Below, in pieces: positions 9,814 to 18,257 of a stretch of 64,000 nt of DNA (the first letter of the stretch is position 1; the number at the start of each line of letters is the position of its first letter). This DNA comes from Mesorhizobium sp. M1C.F.Ca.ET.210.01.1.1 (GTDB lineage Bacteria > Pseudomonadota > Alphaproteobacteria > Rhizobiales > Rhizobiaceae). The position numbers and the translations under genes are program-made. Location: positions 124,001 to 188,000 of the forward strand of contig NZ_SRUU01000002.1 in assembly GCF_004791585.1 (NCBI RefSeq), given 5' to 3'. The notes under the pieces are model-generated. The model was not told where the DNA came from. It was given only the letters and a program-made list of their open reading frames with translations, and made no database searches.

Positions 9814-11223
9814 TCAGGCCAACTCGGCGAACAGGCTGTTGGGGCCTGTCTTCGTGATTCGTACGCCAATAATGTCACCGATTCCACCGGCCTTGTCGTC
9901 AACAATAACGGGCTGCAGCCATGGCGAGCGGCCGACTTTCTGCCCAGGGCGGCGGCCAGGCTTCTCGATCAGCGTGCTGACGGTGCGGCCGACCATGCTG
10001 GCGATGAAGCTCTGCTGCTGCTCGTTGATCAGCGCCTGCAGCCGCTGCAGCCGCTCGTCCTTCACCGCCTCGGACAGATGGCCGTCCATTTCGGCGCCCG
10101 GGGTGCCGGGACGAGGCGAATATTTGAACGTGAAGGCCGAGGCGTAACTGACCTCGCGCACCAGCTCGAGCGTCGCCTCGAAATCCGCTTCCGTCTCGCC
10201 GGGGAAGCCGACGATGAAGTCGCCGGACATGGCGATGTCGCCGCGGGCCGCGCGGATGCGCTCGATGAGCACCAGATAGTCACGTGCCGTGTGCCTGCGG
10301 TTCATCGCCTTCAAGATCCGGTCGGAGCCCGACTGCACCGGTAAATGCAGATAAGGCATCAAGGCGGGCAGGTCGCGATGCGCCGCGATCAACTCATCAT
10401 CCATGTCGCGAGGATGGCTGGTGGTGTAACGCAGCCGCGCCAGGCCCGGGATCTCCGCCAGCCGGAAAAGCAGGCGGCCAAGACCCCATTCCTCGCCGTT
10501 TTCGCCCTTGCCGTGCCAGGCGTTGACGTTCTGGCCGAGCAGCGTCACCTCGCGCACGCCGGCCTCGGCCAGGCGCTCGGCCTCGGCGACGATCTGGGCC
10601 ACCGGCCGCGAGACTTCGGAGCCGCGCGTATAAGGCACGACGCAGAAGGTGCAGAACTTGTCGCAGCCCTCCTGGACGGTGAGGAAAGCAGTGACGCCGC
10701 GCTTGGCCACCTCGGCACGCTTCGGCTGCGGCAGATGCTCGAACTTGTCCTCGATGGCGTAGTCGGTCTCGACGATCTTCTGGCCGCCGCGGACCCTGGC
10801 CAGCACATCGGGCAGGCGGTGATAGGTCTGCGGGCCGATAACCAGATCGACCGCCGGCGCGCGGCGGATGATCTCGGCGCCCTCGGCCTGCGCCACGCAA
10901 CCGGCGACGCCGATCAGCAGCTCGCGCCCCATTTCGGCGCGCTCGGCCTTCATGTCGCGGATGCGACCAAGTTCGGAATAGACCTTTTCGGCCGCCTTTT
11001 CCCGGATATGGCAGGTGTTGAGCAGGACCAGATCGGCGTCCTCGACAGCGTCGGTGGCGACATAGCCGTCGGCAGCCAGCGCATCGGTCATGCGCTGGGA
11101 ATCGTAGACATTCATCTGGCAGCCATAGGTCTTGACGAAGACCTTTTTCGCGGCCGTCGCTGGCGCCTGCTGATGTTCCGGCGCCGTGCCGATGCCGTGG
11201 CTTTCGATCGTGTTCAATTCCAT
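9814..11223 (-). CDS. miaB: tRNA-2-methylthio-N6-dimethylallyladenosine synthase MiaB
   Basis: MiaB is a radical-SAM enzyme that methylthiolates i6A37 in tRNAs reading UNN codons. The N-terminal UPF0004 domain has the three cluster cysteines in [30 protein letters not shown] and GVAGCVAQ. The radical-SAM CxxxCxxC motif is in [18 protein letters not shown], and a TRAM domain ends the protein. The ATG at 11223 ([12 protein letters not shown]) gives 469 residues; an in-frame ATG 30 bp further upstream is less likely. The gene sits between phoH and plsC on the same strand. Confidence 0.97.
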   Translation of the reverse strand: MELNTIESHGIGTAPEHQQAPATAAKKVFVKTYGCQMNVYDSQRMTDALAADGYVATDAVEDADLVLLNTCHIREKAAEKVYSELGRIRDMKAERAEMGRELLIGVAGCVAQAEGAEIIRRAPAVDLVIGPQTYHRLPDVLARVRGGQKIVETDYAIEDKFEHLPQPKRAEVAKRGVTAFLTVQEGCDKFCTFCVVPYTRGSEVSRPVAQIVAEAERLAEAGVREVTLLGQNVNAWHGKGENGEEWGLGRLLFRLAEIPGLARLRYTTSHPRDMDDELIAAHRDLPALMPYLHLPVQSGSDRILKAMNRRHTARDYLVLIERIRAARGDIAMSGDFIVGFPGETEADFEATLELVREVSYASAFTFKYSPRPGTPGAEMDGHLSEAVKDERLQRLQALINEQQQSFIASMVGRTVSTLIEKPGRRPGQKVGRSPWLQPVIVDDKAGGIGDIIGVRITKTGPNSLFAELA

Positions 11224-11310
11224 CGGCCGGCTTCTAGCGCCTTTCCGTGACAAAAAACAGACGATTCTGGCCGTCCAGGGCGCCGCGCGTCCGGTTTCGG
11301 GCCATGCGCT

Positions 11311-11410
11311 AAAGCATGTCTCCCGAAAGTGGGAACCGGTTTCGGGACAAAGACATGCGTAGAATCAAAACCTAAAGCACACGGAGCGGATCTGAAAGAT
11401 CGCGACGCCT
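11311..11410. repeat. Rhizobial intergenic palindromic repeat (RIME-like)
   Basis: The intergenic stretch between miaB and plsC holds a strongly structured element. GCATGTC (11314-11320) pairs with GACATGC (11352-11358), and inside it TCCCGAAA (11321-11328) pairs with TTTCGGGA (11340-11347). A tail AAAACCTAAAGCACACGGAG follows. From memory, sequences of this kind recur in Mesorhizobium and related intergenic regions. Only one copy was seen in this window. Confidence 0.75.
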
Positions 11411-12211
11411 TTAGCGACTGGGACGTGGGTCGGCGAGCGCGGCCTGCATCATCTCGCGCACCTTGGCTTCCATCAGCCGTGCCGTTTCCTTGCGGTTCGA
11501 ACCCTTGGCGAACGGCACCGGATCGCCGAAATGCACCTCGGCGTCGACCGCGCCTTCGGCAAGCAGCACCTTCAGATGCGGCATCAGATCCTGGTCGCCG
11601 ATCCAGGCGGCGATCGGCCGGTGGCGGCGGCCCATCGGCGCGCCATGGACGCGCGTGTAGGCGATCGCCACCGGCTGGATGAAAACCTGTTCTGCCGCCC
11701 CTTCGGAAATCGCCATCGAGGCCGCGCCGAACAAAGTGCTCTTGAACGGCAGCACCAGATTGCCGTCGCCCGTCGAGCCCTCAGCGAACAGCACCATCGC
11801 GTCGCCATTGGCCATGCGCCTGGCGATCTCGCTCGCCTGGTCGCCGGAGGTGCGCTTGCGCTCGCGCTCGATGAAGACGGTGCGCTGCAGCTTGGACAGC
11901 ATGCCGATCAGCGGCCAGCCTTCCATGTCGGCCCTGGCGATGAACTTCACATCGACAAAGGAGCCGAGCACCATGATGTCGGTCCAGGAGATGTGGTTTG
12001 CCGCGACCAGCAACGGGCGCTCCCTGGACAGCGCGCCCTTGACGTGCACGCGGATGCCGAGCGCCTTGAGGATCATGCCGTGCCAGATCCTCAGGACGAC
12101 CGTCTCCGGCCAGAGCCCGGTCTTCATCGACAGGAGTTGCAGCGGCACCATAACCAGCGTGCCGACGACGACCAGGGCGAACGCCAGGAAAGTCCGCAAT
12201 TTCTTGATCAT
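11411..12211 (-). CDS. plsC: 1-acyl-sn-glycerol-3-phosphate acyltransferase (PlsC-like)
   Basis: This inner-membrane-associated protein of 266 residues probably acylates lysophosphatidic acid in phospholipid synthesis. An N-terminal hydrophobic segment (FLAFALVVVGTLVMVPLQLL) is followed by the acyltransferase HX4D motif in AANHISWTDI, the KFIARADMEGWPLIG block and the FAEGSTGDG motif. The start MIKKLRTFLAF fits. It lies 27 bp after rimI and is probably in the tsaB-rimI-plsC transcript. An ornithine-lipid (OlsA-type) acyltransferase role cannot be excluded from sequence alone. Confidence 0.9.
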   Translation of the reverse strand: MIKKLRTFLAFALVVVGTLVMVPLQLLSMKTGLWPETVVLRIWHGMILKALGIRVHVKGALSRERPLLVAANHISWTDIMVLGSFVDVKFIARADMEGWPLIGMLSKLQRTVFIERERKRTSGDQASEIARRMANGDAMVLFAEGSTGDGNLVLPFKSTLFGAASMAISEGAAEQVFIQPVAIAYTRVHGAPMGRRHRPIAAWIGDQDLMPHLKVLLAEGAVDAEVHFGDPVPFAKGSNRKETARLMEAKVREMMQAALADPRPSR

Positions 12212-12238
12212 TCGCTCCCGCCCTGTAGCGCCGTCTGG

Positions 12239-12733
12239 CTAGCGAAGATCGCGGCGCATGACAAGCGCGCCAGTCGGGCCGTGCTCGGTCGACCGGTAGT
12301 AGTTCGGACGCTGGCCGACCTGGCGGAAGCCGAGCCTGCGGTAGAGCGCGATGGCCGGCTGATTGGTCTCGTCGACTTCGAGGAAGAGCGCCTCGGCGCG
12401 TTGCGCATGCAATTCGCGCAGCACCGCATCCATCAATTGCCAGCCGAGCCCCTGGCGGCGATGCGCGCGGGCGACGGCAACGGTCAGGATCTCGCCCTCG
12501 CCTGCCGCCAGACGCGCCAGCACGAAACCGACCGGAGGCTTTGCGCCCTGCCCGGTCTCGCGCGCGGCGTAGCCGAACACGGTGTCTTGCTCGAGCAGCG
12601 CCGCAAACTCTCCATCGGTCCAGGGCCGAACAAAATCCTCGCGGTGCAACACCGAGACGGCGGCACTGTCGGCTACCGTCAGCGGCTCCAGCGCATAGTC
12701 CCTGCGGCGGGGTTTAAGAAAAGGTATGCGCAT
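12239..12733 (-). CDS. rimI: Ribosomal protein alanine N-acetyltransferase RimI-like GNAT
   Basis: A GNAT-fold acetyltransferase of 164 residues. The acetyl-CoA-binding region is seen as ILTVAVARAHRRQGLGWQLM (the RxxGxG/A type loop), followed by LFLEVDETNQPAIALYRRLGF and FRQVGQRPNYY, the RimI-type C-terminus. RimI acetylates the N-terminal alanine of ribosomal protein bS18 and possibly other proteins. The start codon overlaps the tsaB stop (TGATG), so the two are translationally coupled, a common arrangement. Confidence 0.92.
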   Translation of the reverse strand: MRIPFLKPRRRDYALEPLTVADSAAVSVLHREDFVRPWTDGEFAALLEQDTVFGYAARETGQGAKPPVGFVLARLAAGEGEILTVAVARAHRRQGLGWQLMDAVLRELHAQRAEALFLEVDETNQPAIALYRRLGFRQVGQRPNYYRSTEHGPTGALVMRRDLR

Positions 12734-13485
12734 CAGGACTCTTTCTCTCCTGAATCCCGCCTTTGGGGATTCCGGCCTTGTTTTTCCGAACCATGACCCT
12801 GCGGCGGGTCACGATCCTGTCTTGGCAGAATGAAGCCTGCCTGCGGCTTGGCGTCGGCGCCGCGCAAGTAGAGCGGCTTTGGCTTTTCGCCTGGCTCCTT
12901 GCCGGCAGCCAGCCTGGCATAGGTCGCGATGTCCGCGGTGGCGGCGACCGGGCCGATATCGAAGGTGCGCCCTGCCGCGGCGGCAATCTGCGGCGCAGCG
13001 GTGCCGGCGAGGACCGCGGCCGCGTCGACCGCCATTGCGGTCGCTTCGGGGAGCGTGGCCACCGCGGGACCGTAAGTCAAGACTAACGCTCTGTCGAAAA
13101 GAGCCGCATGGAGCTCTGCCCGGCCGGCGTCGAGTGCCGCAAGCACGGCACGGCCTGGAAAGGCATTTGCGGCTTCCGCTGCCAGCGCTTCCAAGGTCGT
13201 CACGCCGATCGCCGGGATTTTCAGCGCCAGCGCCAGGCCGCGCGCGGTCGAGACGCCGACGCGCAGGCCGGTGAAGGAGCCTGGCCCGATCGAGACGGCG
13301 ATGGCATCCAGGTCGTCATATGCAACGCGGGCGGCTTTCAGGGCGGTCTCGATGACGGCCATCAGATGCTCCGCATGGCCCTTGCCCAGGTCGAGGACCT
13401 GACGGCCAAGCTCGCTGCCCGCGCCCGCATCATAGACGCAGGCGGCACAGAGACTGGCGGCGCAGTCGATGGCGAGCAGCTTCAT
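12733..13485 (-). CDS. tsaB: tRNA threonylcarbamoyladenosine biosynthesis protein TsaB
   Basis: TsaB pairs with TsaD and TsaE to make t6A37 on ANN-decoding tRNAs. The ASKHA-fold start MKLLAIDCAASLCAACVYD and the segments HAEHLMAVIETALKAARV and VSIGPGSFTGLRVGVSTARG are diagnostic. The ATG at 13485 fits the family start; a longer frame to 13563 has no support. The protein has 250 residues with a Pro/Lys-rich tail. It is the first gene of the tsaB-rimI-plsC group. The DUF1513 gene lies upstream on the same strand with a 147 bp gap. Confidence 0.95.
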   Translation of the reverse strand: MKLLAIDCAASLCAACVYDAGAGSELGRQVLDLGKGHAEHLMAVIETALKAARVAYDDLDAIAVSIGPGSFTGLRVGVSTARGLALALKIPAIGVTTLEALAAEAANAFPGRAVLAALDAGRAELHAALFDRALVLTYGPAVATLPEATAMAVDAAAVLAGTAAPQIAAAAGRTFDIGPVAATADIATYARLAAGKEPGEKPKPLYLRGADAKPQAGFILPRQDRDPPQGHGSEKQGRNPQRRDSGEKES

Positions 13486-13632
13486 ATTGGCAGCTTTATA
13501 TGGCCGGTTAACGAACTGGATCGAAACACAATTCCCTCTGCCCGGCATGGCCCGCCACTGCAAGGGCCAGGCGGCATAAATGTGAAGCGGCTTCGCTTGC
13601 GTGCATCACCAACGCCAGCATCTTGTCGGCCG

Positions 13633-14751
13633 TCAGACCACGGCCGCAATGCGCAGCATGTGGTTGTCCCAGACATAGCCGGGTTCGGAACGTGTACCGG
13701 CGCCGCCGACGATCTCGCCGGCGCCGGTGGTCGCCATGTAGCCGGCAGCATCCGGGGCAAGGCCACAGACCTCGACAAGCGACTTGGTCACCACAACGCG
13801 CCCGCTGGCGGCTTCGATGACGGCAAGCGAATTGCCTTCCGGCGAGGTCACGGCGACCGTACCGGCGGCGGGATTGGCGGCGACCGAGCCGATATAGTTG
13901 CGGAAACCCGACAGCACGTCCTGCGGCATCTCCAAAAGCTCCAACTCCTTGCCGCGTATGGCGCGCCCGACCAGCGCCGGGCGATCGGTCGCCGGTCCAC
14001 GATACTGGCAGCCGAACCACACGGTGCCCGCCTGGTCGCGGTCCATGTGGCGGATCGAGAGCTGGTGCAGCGCCGTCGGCAGCTCATGCTTTTCGATCAG
14101 ATCGCCGGTGATGCGGTCGACCAGCGTGTAGGAAGGCTTCATCGTCGCGATATTCAGTTCGGCGCGGCCGAAATCCGGATGCGTCTCGATGCCGCCATTG
14201 GCAATGGCGAGCGTCCTGCCGTCGCCAAGCAGCAGCAACTCATGCGGCCCCATGCCGTGGGTCGGGAACTCGCCGACGCGGCTGAACTTTGCCTTCGCGT
14301 CGTAGACGCCGACGACGCCGGCGGCGTTGTCGAAATCATTCTCGGTGGCATAGAGCAGGCGGCCGTCAGGCGAGAACACGCCATGGCCGAAGAAATGCCG
14401 GCCCGCGATGCTGGCGATGGTCAATGGCGGCGCGCGCCCGGCATGGTCGAAGACGACGGCGAAGGTGCCGGGCTGGCGGGCGAAGACGACCGAGCGCATC
14501 GACCCCGGGTCGAAAGTGACGTCGTGGCCACGATCCGGCAGATCGACGGTGTGCAGGATCTTGCCGGCCTCGGAGAGCACGGCGGCGCCGAAGCTGCCGT
14601 CACGCTTGACGAAGGCCGTGGCAAAGACGGCGTCGGCAGCAAGCGTATCCGCCCAGGCACGCGGCGCCATTGCGGCGGCGAAGCTCGCGCCGGCAGCGCG
14701 CAGGAAATCGCGGCGATCGATCAGCGAGGTCCTCAAAGCGTCAATCCCCAT
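13633..14751 (-). CDS. DUF1513 domain-containing protein (Tat-exported, iron operon)
   Basis: A 372-residue protein with a twin-arginine signal (IDRRDFLRAAGASFAAAM, cleavage likely after RAWA). The mature region looks like a beta-propeller: repeated short blocks with Asp/Gly turns such as VFSPDGRLLYATEN and LGDGRTLAIANGGIETHPD. DUF1513 proteins usually accompany imelysins and di-heme cytochromes in bacterial iron loci, so a periplasmic role in iron uptake is inferred; the molecular activity is unknown. The start overlaps the end of the second imelysin gene by 11 bp. It is the last of six genes in the operon. Confidence 0.92.
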   Translation of the reverse strand: MGIDALRTSLIDRRDFLRAAGASFAAAMAPRAWADTLAADAVFATAFVKRDGSFGAAVLSEAGKILHTVDLPDRGHDVTFDPGSMRSVVFARQPGTFAVVFDHAGRAPPLTIASIAGRHFFGHGVFSPDGRLLYATENDFDNAAGVVGVYDAKAKFSRVGEFPTHGMGPHELLLLGDGRTLAIANGGIETHPDFGRAELNIATMKPSYTLVDRITGDLIEKHELPTALHQLSIRHMDRDQAGTVWFGCQYRGPATDRPALVGRAIRGKELELLEMPQDVLSGFRNYIGSVAANPAAGTVAVTSPEGNSLAVIEAASGRVVVTKSLVEVCGLAPDAAGYMATTGAGEIVGGAGTRSEPGYVWDNHMLRIAAVV

Positions 14752-15820
14752 CGAGCGATGAAAAGCCGGCGGTGAGGCCGAACTCTGCGGTCATCCTGGT
14801 GCCGATCAGGGTCGAGAGGCTGGAGGTGATTAGCGCGAAATGGTCAAGCTTGCCGCGCAGCGCCGGATCGGCGAGCGCCTTGTCGATCGGACCCGTGATG
14901 GATTTCGCCGTGGCCACGCCGTTGGTGAGCTGGATGTGGATGGATTCGGCCATCCACCGGGCATCGGCGGGCAGCGCATCGCCAAGCTTCGAGGCCTTGA
15001 ACAGCCGGTCTATGCCGGACAGGTTTCCGGCCAGCGAATTCGTCGTGTTCTGCGAACGCCAGTAGATTGCTTGCTTCGGCTTGTCGGCTTCCGGCTTCGC
15101 GCCAAGGAAGCCTTTGAGCCGCACGTCGCGGATCATGTCCAGCTCATTGATGAAGACGCCGACCAGTTCCGTCACCGCCTCCGTGCCGTTGCGGTAGAGC
15201 GGGTTCTTCGACCCCGGATTGGCCCAGAGCGCAGCAAAACCGTCCGGCTTGTTCCAGGCGTCGCGAACCTCGCTGGCGATCGTTTCGATGTTGCCGGCGA
15301 CCGCAGCCCCATAGGCGCAGCGATAGGGCTCGTCCGTCCCGGCAAGCGTTTCAGCGCCATCGCCGAACAGCACGTATTCGAGCGCGCCGAGCCCCTGCAT
15401 GGCGACGCTCTTTGCCGCCAGTTGCGCGGGATCGGTGGCGGAAGGGTCTTTCGCGGCGAGCGTCGCCTGCACCTGCCTCAGGCCGATGCTCTTGCGGTCC
15501 GGCCAATAGAGCATGCGCTCCAGCCGGTTATTCTCCTTGATCGGCCCGAAGGCGATGATCTCGGCCACCGACCAGGCTTCGACCGTGGCCGAATAATCCG
15601 CGCGCGCCGCATCGAGATTTTGCTCCGACGGCGTCGCGCAAAGCTGGCGCATCGCCTTGGTCAGGCTCGTGGCACGATCGTCGAGGCTGGCATAGGCAGG
15701 GCCCACAAACCCGTCGATCGCGCGTCCGATGACATCGGAGGTTCTGACCGCGGCCGATGCCGGCCACGCGGCGGCCAGAAACAAGGGAAAAGCAAGGACG
15801 GCTACGATGCGTCTCGACAT
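14741..15820 (-). CDS. Imelysin-like periplasmic protein (second copy)
   Basis: A 359-residue secreted protein with signal MSRRIVAVLAFPLFLAAAWP and cleavage near ASA. The body is the all-helical imelysin (M75-like) fold, seen in YSATVEAWSVAEIIAFGPIK and KSIGLRQVQATL. Where classical imelysins have GxHxxE, this protein reads QGLGALEYVLFG, so the His is replaced while the Glu is kept. Imelysins of the IrpA/EfeO type are thought to bind iron or haem in the periplasm. The gene overlaps the di-heme gene by one base and the DUF1513 gene by 11. Confidence 0.92.
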   Translation of the reverse strand: MSRRIVAVLAFPLFLAAAWPASAAVRTSDVIGRAIDGFVGPAYASLDDRATSLTKAMRQLCATPSEQNLDAARADYSATVEAWSVAEIIAFGPIKENNRLERMLYWPDRKSIGLRQVQATLAAKDPSATDPAQLAAKSVAMQGLGALEYVLFGDGAETLAGTDEPYRCAYGAAVAGNIETIASEVRDAWNKPDGFAALWANPGSKNPLYRNGTEAVTELVGVFINELDMIRDVRLKGFLGAKPEADKPKQAIYWRSQNTTNSLAGNLSGIDRLFKASKLGDALPADARWMAESIHIQLTNGVATAKSITGPIDKALADPALRGKLDHFALITSSLSTLIGTRMTAEFGLTAGFSSLDGD

Positions 15821-17424
15821 TAAAGCGACTCCAGGAATTTGATCAGCGCGTCACGGTCGGCGGCAGCGGCGCCGGCGAAGCAGTCGCGCGCCTTCTGGCC
15901 CTCGCCGCCGTGCCAGAGGATCGCCTCGGCAAGCGTTCGCGCGCGCCCGTCATGCAGGTAGAAGCTGTTGCCGTTGACCGTCGCGATCAGGCCTATGCCC
16001 CAGAGCGGCGGCGTGCGCCATTCGCTGCCGCTCGCTTCCCCCACACGCTGCCCGTCCGCAAGGCCTTCGCCCATGTCGTGGAGAAGGAAATCGGAATAGG
16101 GCCAGATCAGCTGGAAGGCCTGCGCCTTGTTGGGCGTGCCGCGCATGGTGACGAATTTCGGCGTATGGCAGGAGATGCAGCCCATTTCGTAGAATTGCCT
16201 CTTGCCGGCAAGAACGTCCGGCTCGCCGATATCGCGCCGCGCCGGCACCGCAAGGTTCTGCGAATAGAAGGTGACTAGGTCAATGACCGGGGGCGGCGCC
16301 TCCACTTTCCCCAGGCGCTCCTGCACGCCATTCGGCATGGCAAGGCAATCCCTTTGCGCTTCGGTGCAGTCGCCCCAATGTTTCGGCACTTCCGGCGTCG
16401 AGATGCCGATGTCGCCGGCGAAGGCATCGGCTGTCTGCTGGCGGATCGATGCGGCCTGCGCCTTCCAGCCGAAGCGGCCCAAAGTCACCGCGCCGCTCAG
16501 CTCATCGCGCACGATGTTGGGTCGGCCGGAGATGCCGTCGCCGTCGCGGTCGTCCGGATCGGCATTCGAGAGGATATCAGCTGGAGCGATCTGCTCGATC
16601 AGGCCGAGGCCGATCATCGGCGGCGTCAGGCGCGGCGACAATGTGGTGCGCGGATCGAGGGGGCCATAGGCGAGGTCTTCGATCGAGTAGCCGGGCTTGC
16701 GCAGCGAAACGACGGCGCCGTCGGCAAGCTTCACCTTTTCCTCGGTATAGACGACGCGCATCCGGCCTTCGCCCTTGAGGCCGGGCACCGCCAGATCCTG
16801 CAATTGCGAGCCATAGACCGGATCGGGGAAGTTCAGCACCTTCTGGTCGGCGAGCGCAGCCTTCTCTTCGGCATTGCTTGCGTCGCGCGCGAGGCGGAGG
16901 AAGATCGACGTCGAGCCGATGCCGCCTTCCGGCGGCCGGCCGCGGCCGTCCTTCAGGTGGCAGTTCTGGCAGGCGCGCTCGTTGAAGAGCGGGCCGAGAC
17001 CGTCCGAGGCCTGGGTCGACGACGGTGACGAGACCCAGTTCTTGCGGAAAAGCGCATTGCCGAGCTTGAAAGTGCCTTCTTCCTCGAAGGTGATGTTGGC
17101 GGACGATTGCGAGAACGCGTCGCGGTTGATGTCCTTCTCCGATGTGCCGGCACCGCCCTGCATCAGTTCGAACGGCTCGGGCTTGGCGAAATCGGTGGTC
17201 AGCCGGGTGACGGCCAGGACGCGCGCCTGATCCCTCGGCGTCAGATCGGTGCGACGGCTCGTCGGCAGACCGGCCGGCTCACCAGCCGAGGTCGACGTAG
17301 CAAGCGTGATTGCCAGCAAAAGCGAAGCCCCGCGATAAATCCGGTGTCGCGGGGTCTTGGGGAGCGGCAGGCCATCATTTCGGGCCCGCCGCGAGCGGCG
17401 CGAAGAATCTACCGGGCGCCGCAT
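15820..17424 (-). CDS. Di-heme c-type cytochrome (DHOR / thiol oxidoreductase-like)
   Basis: A 534-residue exported protein with a hydrophobic N-terminal segment (GASLLLAITLATSTSAG) and two c-type haem motifs, CQNCH at residues 152-156 and CISCH at 416-420. The layout matches the di-haem oxidoreductase family found beside imelysins. A Ca-binding-like run DPDDRDGDGISGRPN lies between them. It probably transfers electrons in the periplasm during ferrous/ferric handling; this is inferred from the family context. The start at 17424 gives a long basic leader. A later start is possible because no clear ribosome binding site was seen. It lies 12 bp after bfr. Confidence 0.9.
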   Translation of the reverse strand: MRRPVDSSRRSRRARNDGLPLPKTPRHRIYRGASLLLAITLATSTSAGEPAGLPTSRRTDLTPRDQARVLAVTRLTTDFAKPEPFELMQGGAGTSEKDINRDAFSQSSANITFEEEGTFKLGNALFRKNWVSSPSSTQASDGLGPLFNERACQNCHLKDGRGRPPEGGIGSTSIFLRLARDASNAEEKAALADQKVLNFPDPVYGSQLQDLAVPGLKGEGRMRVVYTEEKVKLADGAVVSLRKPGYSIEDLAYGPLDPRTTLSPRLTPPMIGLGLIEQIAPADILSNADPDDRDGDGISGRPNIVRDELSGAVTLGRFGWKAQAASIRQQTADAFAGDIGISTPEVPKHWGDCTEAQRDCLAMPNGVQERLGKVEAPPPVIDLVTFYSQNLAVPARRDIGEPDVLAGKRQFYEMGCISCHTPKFVTMRGTPNKAQAFQLIWPYSDFLLHDMGEGLADGQRVGEASGSEWRTPPLWGIGLIATVNGNSFYLHDGRARTLAEAILWHGGEGQKARDCFAGAAAADRDALIKFLESL

Positions 17425-17436
17425 TCCCGCATGTCC

Positions 17437-17922
17437 TTATTCCGCCTCGTTGGCCGAGTCGGCGTTGAGCTGGCCGTACTTCTCCTCGCCGATCGAGGCA
17501 AGCAGGTCGAGCTGCGTCTCCAGAAAGTCGATGTGGCCTTCCTCGTCGGCCAGTAGGTCCTCGAACAGCTTCATCGACACGTAGTCTCCCGCCTCCTGGC
17601 AGATCTCGCGCGAGCGCTTGTAGGACGTGCGCGCGTCATATTCGCCGGCGAGATCGGATTCGAGGACTTCCTTGACGTTCTGGCCGATGCGCAGCGGCGC
17701 GACGGACTGCAGGTTCGGATGCCCTTCGAGGAAGATGATGCGTGCCACCAGCCGGTCGGCGTGATGCATTTCCTCAATCGATTCCGCCCGCTCCTTCTTT
17801 GCGAGCTTCGTGTAGCCCCAGTCCTCGAGCAGACGATAGTGGACCCAGTACTGATTGACGGCCCCAAGCTCCAGAAACAGGGCTTCGTTAAGCCGCTCGA
17901 TGATCTGCGGTTCGCCTTTCAT
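17437..17922 (-). CDS. bfr: Bacterioferritin
   Basis: Bfr is a 24-mer iron-storage cage with ferroxidase activity. The 161-residue sequence keeps the ferroxidase ligands Glu18, Glu51 and His54, the haem-ligand Met52 ([11 protein letters not shown]), and the second-half [19 protein letters not shown]. It starts 35 bp inside bfd, indicating co-translation with the ferredoxin that reduces it for iron release. It lies between an imelysin/bfd pair upstream and the di-haem gene downstream, all in one direction. Confidence 0.97.
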   Translation of the reverse strand: MKGEPQIIERLNEALFLELGAVNQYWVHYRLLEDWGYTKLAKKERAESIEEMHHADRLVARIIFLEGHPNLQSVAPLRIGQNVKEVLESDLAGEYDARTSYKRSREICQEAGDYVSMKLFEDLLADEEGHIDFLETQLDLLASIGEEKYGQLNADSANEAE

Positions 17923-18199
17923 GGGTTCTGCTCCCGTATTGGACCCGCAAGCCTCTCACGCGGTCCAGGTGTGAAACGATGTCCGCGCCGCTTCCCTCTG
18001 AACGGGCGTGGTAGTTCTCGGTGACCCGAATGATCGTTTCCACCACATTTGGGAAGCAGCCGCAACAGCGGCCGCGCTTGCGCATGGCATGATAGACCTT
18101 GGCAGGCACAATAAGCTGCCAGGGATCTTCATCCAGCAGACTGACGATCGTCTGCTCGATCTCCTTTTCGGTAATGATGTTGCAATGGCAGATCAGCAT
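17888..18199 (-). CDS. bfd: Bacterioferritin-associated ferredoxin
   Basis: A [2Fe-2S] protein that delivers electrons to bacterioferritin to mobilise stored iron. The N-terminal [10 protein letters not shown] has the CxC pair and [16 protein letters not shown] has the CxxC region, a spacing typical of Bfd (BFD-like Fer2_BFD). The C-terminal 35 residues are basic and variable, and their coding region overlaps bfr. It follows the first imelysin gene by 58 bp. Confidence 0.93.
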   Translation of the reverse strand: MLICHCNIITEKEIEQTIVSLLDEDPWQLIVPAKVYHAMRKRGRCCGCFPNVVETIIRVTENYHARSEGSGADIVSHLDRVRGLRVQYGSRTHERRTADHRAA

Positions 18200-18257
18200 T
18201 TACTTGCCCTGGCTGACGGCGCCGCCCGGACGCCGTTGGCTGTACTTGCCCGACAGT

